A stretch of DNA of 24,998 bases from Beroe ovata (taxonomy: Eukaryota; Ctenophora; Nuda; Beroida; Beroidae): contig CAMPET010000006.1 in assembly GCA_946803715.1 (NCBI GenBank), forward strand, positions 317,198-342,195, given 5' to 3'. The translations under genes were made by a program, and so were the position numbers. How positions within the stretch are numbered: the stretch's first letter is position 1; each line of letters opens with the position of its first letter. Shown here in pieces: positions 21,801 to 24,998 of the stretch. The notes below the pieces were generated by a model, which saw only the letters and a program-made list of their open reading frames with translations, searched no databases and was not told the DNA's origin.

Positions 21801-23114
21801 GCGGGCTGATAGCGAGGCCGAGTCGGTAGACTCTGAGACGAAGGGCAAGCCGCTTGTCCAGCACTTCAGTGACGAGAGCGAAGTTGATGATCGGTATGAT
21901 CTTGACGGGAAAAGGAGCAGAAGTCCACAGAAAATTGCGTCTCCCGTCCGCTCCGAATTCCCCCGTCCACACACGTCCCCGACCGGGAGATATGACTCTC
22001 AGTCACCTCCGTCAAACAGGAAACGCTCCCGGACTCGGTCCCGGACAAGATCCCGAGGCCGGACAATATCTCCGATTAGAACACGGAGTAAATCCCCGAT
22101 CAGATCACGTGATAGATCACGGGAGAGGTCCCGCACAAAGTCCCGCGGCAGGACCCGAACAAGGTCGTACAGTAGCGGTGGTCGATCCACCAAACGGTAC
22201 TCCAGAACACCGGACTCTAGGAGAAGTCGTCGATCTGAGGATTCAGATGAGAGGCACGCTAAGGAGATGTTAAAGAAGCGGGAAGAGCAGCTAAACAAGA
22301 GAGAGGAGGAGCTTAAACTGAAAGAGGAGCAACTAAAAAAGAAAGAGGAAGAGCTTCCCGAGGAGGGCGAAATCTCGGATAATAGTTCGCGGAGAAAACA
22401 GAAGAAGCACAGGGATAAACACGATTCTCGGTCATCGTCTAGGAGTAAGAAGAAGAAGGATCGGCCCCGGAAACGGGAAAAATCTGCCGAATCGGAGGGT
22501 AGACCGTCCAGTTGTAAGAAACAGAAAACAGAGCAGAAAGACCGTCAGAAAAGGAAGAGAACTAGTCCTACGAAAAACAAAAGCGAAACTGACGAGTGGA
22601 TGTCGGAAAAGATGAAGAAGCTGAGTAAGATCGAACTGTTGAAGGAGATTGAGGACAAGTTAGAGGAGAAGAGAAGACAGAAGGAGCACCAAGAAAATAC
22701 CAGCAGCAAGAATTCTACCCGGATGGGGGATGAGAAGAAGCTGGAATCTGGTAACAAACGAAAGAAAGAACGGAAGGAGAATTCGAAGGAAATTATCGCC
22801 ACAACTCAACAAAACGATGAAAGCGTCTCTAAAGAGACCAACAAAGACGACGAGAAGAGATTGGCAATGGAGAAAGAGTTAGCAGAAATTGAAGCAAAAC
22901 TGCAAGCAAAAAAACTGAAGAAGCGAAAAGTTGCAGAGGGGAGAAGTGGAACGAAAACCAATGGACATACTGCTAAAAAGAAAGATAAACAAGGTAAAGT
23001 TGGTTGGACCCATTTAGGCTTTCTATCACCGAATAACTCCTTTTATTAACCAACAATTTGTCGGAACGTAATTTCTAACTATTTACAGACTCGAGCAGAT
23101 CTAAAAAGAGCTGA
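18684..23114 (+). CDS. SFSWAP: SFSWAP orthologue (suppressor-of-white-apricot splicing regulator), nine coding exons, complete
   Basis: RNA-binding splicing regulator of the SWAP/SURP family, nuclear; family members regulate alternative splicing and, in Drosophila, their own transcript. I joined 18684-18820, 19168-19325, 19461-19636, 19717-19832, 19928-20235, 20369-20524, 20640-20781, 20898-22993 and 23089-23114. Every junction is GT-AG, phases agree, and the total is 3315 nt (1104 aa plus stop; vertebrate proteins are about 950 aa). Seen in order: SWAP N-terminal region with LIPWMGD, IDRYDVRGHL and KERY (aa about 8-98); SURP1 (about 165-210); Gln-rich linker (about 247-293); acidic Ser/Asp patch (314-325); Pro-rich segment (351-397); SURP2 (about 422-474); Glu-rich tract (505-527); Ser/Thr/Pro-rich low complexity (528-735); RS domain (about 735-845); charged helices (845-887, 964-996, 1050-1075). 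The start is fixed by an in-frame TGA at 18675 and A at -3. Two SURP domains exclude the relative CLASRP. The exon 7/8 junction is the least certain. Confidence 0.9.
19168..19325 (+). CDS. SFSWAP: SFSWAP exon 2 (aa 46-98), DRY/EERY half of the N-terminal domain
   Basis: Acceptor ACATCAG at 19167; joining restores IDRYDVRGHLYSESDF, the family's DRY signature. Further along, DKERYMFLTVDELEFEAYL matches the second conserved block. The donor CTTG|GTATTA at 19325 leaves phase 1. The open frame continues into the intron for 15 codons before a stop, so the exon end rests on phase and on the downstream match. Confidence 0.82.
19461..19636 (+). CDS. SFSWAP: SFSWAP exon 3 (aa 99-157), charged linker before SURP1
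   Basis: Strong acceptor with a T-rich tract ending TTTTTCAG at 19460 and strong donor ACA|GTGAGT at 19636. It encodes EEEEKRFNSKK, then GGSYLQLGFSYSG (the family's GSY...GF.Y motif), then an acidic stretch leading to SURP1. 176 nt, entering in phase 1 and leaving in phase 0. Confidence 0.85.
19717..19832 (+). CDS. SFSWAP: SFSWAP exon 4 (aa 158-195), most of SURP1
   Basis: Encodes the SURP1 helices: IIEKTAAFLSTQ, then VIRTKQKDNPQF. Phase 0 from exon 3 requires an acceptor at CGCCAG (19716) or at CCTCAG (19722). I chose 19716 because it keeps a Pro and the exact spacing to the SURP helix seen in vertebrate SFSWAP. A better-looking TTTCTAG at 19700 would put a TAA in frame. The donor is TTCCA|GTAAGT. 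Confidence 0.78.
19928..20235 (+). CDS. SFSWAP: SFSWAP exon 5 (aa 196-299), end of SURP1 and Gln-rich linker
   Basis: Acceptor CCTCACAG at 19927. It begins FLEPDHELNPFYKHVLGALK, the conserved C-terminal part of a SURP domain. A Lys/Pro/Ala linker follows, then about 45 residues dominated by Gln (CAA and CAG mixed, runs of 3-7). The donor TGGA|GTAAGA at 20235 leaves phase 1. Read-through into intron 5 stays open for a long way, so intron retention would not immediately truncate the protein. Confidence 0.83.
20369..20524 (+). CDS. SFSWAP: SFSWAP exon 6 (aa 299-350), acidic Ser/Asp patch
   Basis: Acceptor GTGCTCAG at 20368 and donor CCTG|GTGAGC at 20524, both strong and in phase. It encodes SSLAALSAYG, then SDSDDSSDSEGE and a Pro-rich tail. 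The Ser-Asp repeats resemble casein kinase 2 sites, which is inference. Confidence 0.83.
20640..20781 (+). CDS. SFSWAP: SFSWAP exon 7 (aa 351-397), Pro-rich linker before SURP2
   Basis: Pyrimidine-rich acceptor ending CTCCCCCAG at 20639. It encodes VIQFLVMSGF and then Pro-rich sequence ending PPPPPPDEE, comparable in position and composition to the Pro-rich stretch before SURP2 in vertebrate SFSWAP. The end is ambiguous: GA|GTTAGT (20781) joined to 20898 and CTCC|GTTAAT (20798) joined to 20900 both keep frame. I prefer the first for the better donor +5 base and the CAG acceptor. Confidence 0.72.
20799..20880. repeat. Tandem repeats filling SFSWAP intron 7
   Basis: Two full copies of TTAATTCCACCTCA, then three diverged copies of an ATTAATT(T/C)CTT(G/C)AATA unit occupy most of the 116 bp intron, leaving the acceptor TTCCACAG. 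Confidence 0.8.
20898..22993 (+). CDS. SFSWAP: SFSWAP exon 8 (aa 398-1096), SURP2, acidic region, RS domain, helices
   Basis: The largest exon, open for about 700 codons. SURP2 is visible as GIITKLAEYVVKNGDSFE followed by RFSFVNPDDEHHSYYQYL. A Glu-rich tract (about 21220-21285), a Ser/Thr/Pro-rich segment with many SP/TP pairs, and an RS domain with repeated RSRTRSR-type units (about 21910-22240) follow. Then come Lys/Glu helices such as KREEQLNKREEELKLKEEQL. The donor is CAAG|GTAAAG, phase 1. RS domains mediate interactions with spliceosomal SR proteins; that role is family knowledge. Confidence 0.93.
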
Positions 23115-23142
23115 GGTCCTGAACTCTGAACCTCAAATATTG
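23089..23142 (+). CDS. SFSWAP: SFSWAP last coding exon (aa 1097-1104 and stop) with the start of the 3' UTR
   Basis: Acceptor CTATTTACAG at 23088. Joined in phase 1 to exon 8 it encodes DSSRSKKS and stops at TGA 23112-23114, a plausible basic/Ser C-terminus for an RS protein. A strong donor-like ATTG|GTAAGC sits 28 nt after the stop (exon edge 23142), so the transcript may have a 3' UTR intron or an alternative ending. The alternative phase 0 reading (TRADLKRAEVL...) would need a weak exon 8 donor. Confidence 0.68.
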
Positions 23143-23223
23143 GTAAGCCTGCCGTGTACATTTTTTGTTGTATTAACTTTTGAGTTGATGTTTTTCGGGA
23201 CTTGTGTCAAAAGTGTGACAAAT

Positions 23224-23421
23224 GTGTGACAAATATGGGACTTGGGGTTTGCGACCTGATATGGTTCGGAAATGGTTGTTTGTCGATGGGAGTCATGTTA
23301 AGGAGTCACTAGGCAACATTTAGGCACATTTCCAACCTTTGGACACGCCCATTTATGTCGATTGTATGGAACGCGCGAAAAGTGTGACAAATATGGGACT
23401 TGGGGTTTGCGACCTGATATG
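23224..23421. repeat. 40 bp direct repeat flanking a 117 bp spacer and ending at a gap
   Basis: 23224-23263 and 23382-23421 are identical (start GTGTGACAAATATGGGACTT). The second copy ends exactly at the N at 23422. A shorter GTGTGACAAA also occurs just before the first copy. Confidence 0.9.
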
Positions 23422-23422
23422 N

Positions 23423-24622
23423 AACTTTTTCTACTAGCGAAAATGCGACAGCGATTTGAGTTGCCCCGCGCGTTCTTGTTCGGCGCGCGCGTAACGTAGT
23501 ATGCGCGTGAGATGTACTGCTTTGATTTGATGTCGCGTGTATAATAAATTAAGGTGGCTCTAAAGAGTTTGTGCTAGCTGCCTCCCGGTTTTGTAAAATC
23601 GACAATCTGGCCAATTTCTTGCTGAATGCTCGGTGTCTGAATGTGCAGAGGATAGAATCTACCATTGGTAATCGATCGATAATAAATAGCCAGCAACAAG
23701 AATGGAATTTAAATTTAGTAATGAATATCCATCTTGCAGATTTCCCGTGGCACGTTGAGTCGAGAGTAGAGGTTATCAGAACGCAACAGATGTTCAAAGC
23801 ACAGGATCGTTTTGCCTATGGCAATTGGCAAGACTCAAGTGTTTGCTATTTGGAGAATGATCGGCTCTTCTCTTCATTTTCTTGGGTTTCTTAATAATTA
23901 TACTTTATCCAAATTTATGGCATTTTAGTTTGTACTTCTAATTCTTAAACGCAGCAGAACGACTGTTCTAGCAGTAGCATTGCCCGGCAAAACAATCCAG
24001 TATACGGGATCAGCGTGCGTGCACATGTCGTGCGTACGTACCGCTCGACATGTACGCGCGCGCAGAAACATAAACAGAATAAGGCGCGCACTATTCATAG
24101 TCTGTTATAATGTCTTCGCGGCATACGTTATACGACCGATTTCTCAGTGACAAATTTTCCATAGGGTGGCACACAGCTCGGAATCCTAAACGTGTATGCA
24201 TGCAGTTCAAATTGCTGGACATACTTGGACGTCATTCAATTCTAAGCTTCAAGCATCGTATGTCATGAACTTAAATATTGCAGAATGTGCCAAATTTGTT
24301 CGTATGCCGTGTAAACCGGAGAACATTCAACATCTGGCCTTCATCTCTCAACGATTAATGATCTTGAAGACTATCAAATTTCTGTTCAATTTGGTTATGG
24401 ACAACGATTATTCTGAGCTAGGAAAGTAAATTTTGCGTTATAAACAATTCACGTCCTAGCTTCTAGCTTGGATCAGGATTTCATTTGGTTACGGTCAGTT
24501 TTTCTAAAAGAGCTTCCAGAACAACATCTCCACTCTTCAAACAGTACTAACAAACCCCAAACACAAAATAACAGCTGAAATAGAATGAATTCGAACAACA
24601 AAAACGAGCCTTGCAAAAACGA
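23423..24622. other. SFSWAP 3' flank and region between convergent genes, unassigned open frames
   Basis: CpG-rich blocks at 23465-23495 and 24003-24090. AATAAA occurs on the plus strand at 23543 and 23681, possible poly(A) signals for SFSWAP if the gap at 23422 is short. Open frames at 23571-23894 (107 codons) and 24196-24429 (77 codons) are not recognised; the latter contains CAG|AATGTGCC and ends near GGAAA|GTAAAT, so an exon cannot be excluded. Confidence 0.4.
24023..24053. repeat. Short inverted repeat in CpG-rich sequence
   Basis: ACATGTCG (24023-24030) and CGACATGT (24046-24053), followed directly by a CGCGCGCGC run. Confidence 0.65.
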
Positions 24623-24907
24623 TCACTGATCAGTGTTATCATGAATGGAGTTGTTTTCATGAGTAGCGCTGCTGTTGTCATGTATGGAGATGGTATCATG
24701 TATCGAGATGTTATCTTGTGTTGACATGGTGTCATGCGGTGACACGTTGACAATCTTCTCCTCACTGAACTCCTTGTTGTTGTTGTTGTCAATCTCGGAT
24801 CCGTCAGTTCCGGCGTCACTCATCTCGGTGCCTGAGACATTGTCCTCAGGGACGGCTGTATCCTCCTTCTGTTCTTCAAGCTGTGGTGGGAACTCCAGTT
24901 TAACACT
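24623..24907 (-). CDS. Probable terminal coding exon of an unidentified acidic protein, 5' part outside the window
   Basis: On the minus strand a CA-repeat ends CACACAG at 24908, followed by a frame open for about 94 codons to TGA (24625-24623). It reads SVKLEFPPQLEEQKEDTAVP and continues Glu/Asp/Asn/Ser-rich. Near the end, SIHD(N/T)-type units recur four times, including ISIHDT, ISIHDN and NSIHDN. I do not recognise the family. The frame begins exactly at a splice-acceptor-like AG and composition is clearly non-random. No clear minus-strand AATAAA was found downstream. It would be convergent with SFSWAP. An internal ATG at 24823 also exists, but the open frame and acidic character extend upstream of it. 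Confidence 0.5.
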   Translation of the reverse strand, partial: SVKLEFPPQLEEQKEDTAVPEDNVSGTEMSDAGTDGSEIDNNNNKEFSEEKIVNVSPHDTMSTQDNISIHDTISIHDNSSATHENNSIHDNTDQ

Positions 24908-24908
24908 C

Positions 24909-24950
24909 TGTGTGTGTGCGCGCGTGTGTGTATGTATGTGTATTGTGTGT

Positions 24951-24992
<42 letters not shown>

Positions 24993-24998
24993 TGGGGG
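24909..24998. repeat. GT microsatellite at the window end
   Basis: Interrupted GT/GC/GTAT sequence becomes a pure GT run at about 24957-24990 and ends GGTGGGGG. On the minus strand it supplies the CA-rich tract before the putative acceptor of the exon at 24623-24907. Confidence 0.95.

Noticed and set aside
21854-22273. 139-codon Arg/Pro/Gly-rich plus-strand frame and several reverse-strand frames in SFSWAP exon 8
   Set aside because: Shadows of the RS-domain coding sequence in other frames.
18684-23114. CLASRP (the other SWAP N-terminal RS protein) as identity of the gene
   Set aside because: CLASRP lacks SURP domains; two clear SURP domains are present here.
10456-23800. Shared peptide RTQQMF in frames near 10456 and 23780
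   Set aside because: Nucleotide similarity stops after about a dozen bases; most likely coincidence.
1-24998. CRISPR arrays, operons or prokaryotic defence systems
   Set aside because: No regularly spaced repeats with unique spacers and no prokaryotic gene organisation; spliceosomal introns show a eukaryotic genome.

Overview
The window comes from a eukaryotic, almost certainly animal (non-vertebrate metazoan) nuclear genome. It is AT-rich, full of microsatellites and short inverted-repeat elements, interrupted by scaffold gaps (single N at 3077, 4045 and 23422; an 880-base N run at 12620-13499), and its one clear gene is split by eight short GT-AG introns (80-347 bp). The phylum cannot be fixed from the sequence. 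Compact introns and many small palindromic elements would fit a sponge or another marine invertebrate, but that is inference.

1 to about 17,300: no gene I can defend. The short open frames here are generic or are translations of GT/CTGT repeats. What is present is repeat structure: six GT-rich tracts, all in the same orientation; a 5 x 12 bp tandem repeat; several hairpins; a perfect 116 + 116 bp palindrome at 12354-12615 with a half copy at 4046-4157; a 357 bp MITE with perfect 26 bp terminal inverted repeats (14426-14782); a second MITE-like element carrying CCAAT and CACGTG boxes (13811-13971); and a reverse-strand tRNA-like SINE head with a duplicated A-box (about 16172-16250). CACGTG motifs look over-represented.

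17,300 to 23,150: a plus-strand orthologue of SFSWAP (suppressor-of-white-apricot splicing regulator). I reconstructed nine coding exons from splice sites and phase. All phases agree and give 1104 codons plus stop. Domain order is the N-terminal SWAP (DRY/EERY) region, SURP1, a Gln-rich linker, acidic and Pro-rich segments, SURP2, an acidic and Ser/Pro-rich region, an RS domain and charged helical segments. Intron 3 has an upstream acceptor that would give a premature stop 16 nt before the productive one, and a 6-nt tandem acceptor. This deserves attention because the family is known for splicing autoregulation.

23,150 to the end: the SFSWAP 3' region contains a 40 bp direct repeat abutting a gap, then CpG-rich sequence and two unassigned small open frames. 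A probable minus-strand terminal coding exon (24623-24907) belongs to an unidentified acidic protein that converges on SFSWAP. The window ends in a long GT microsatellite.
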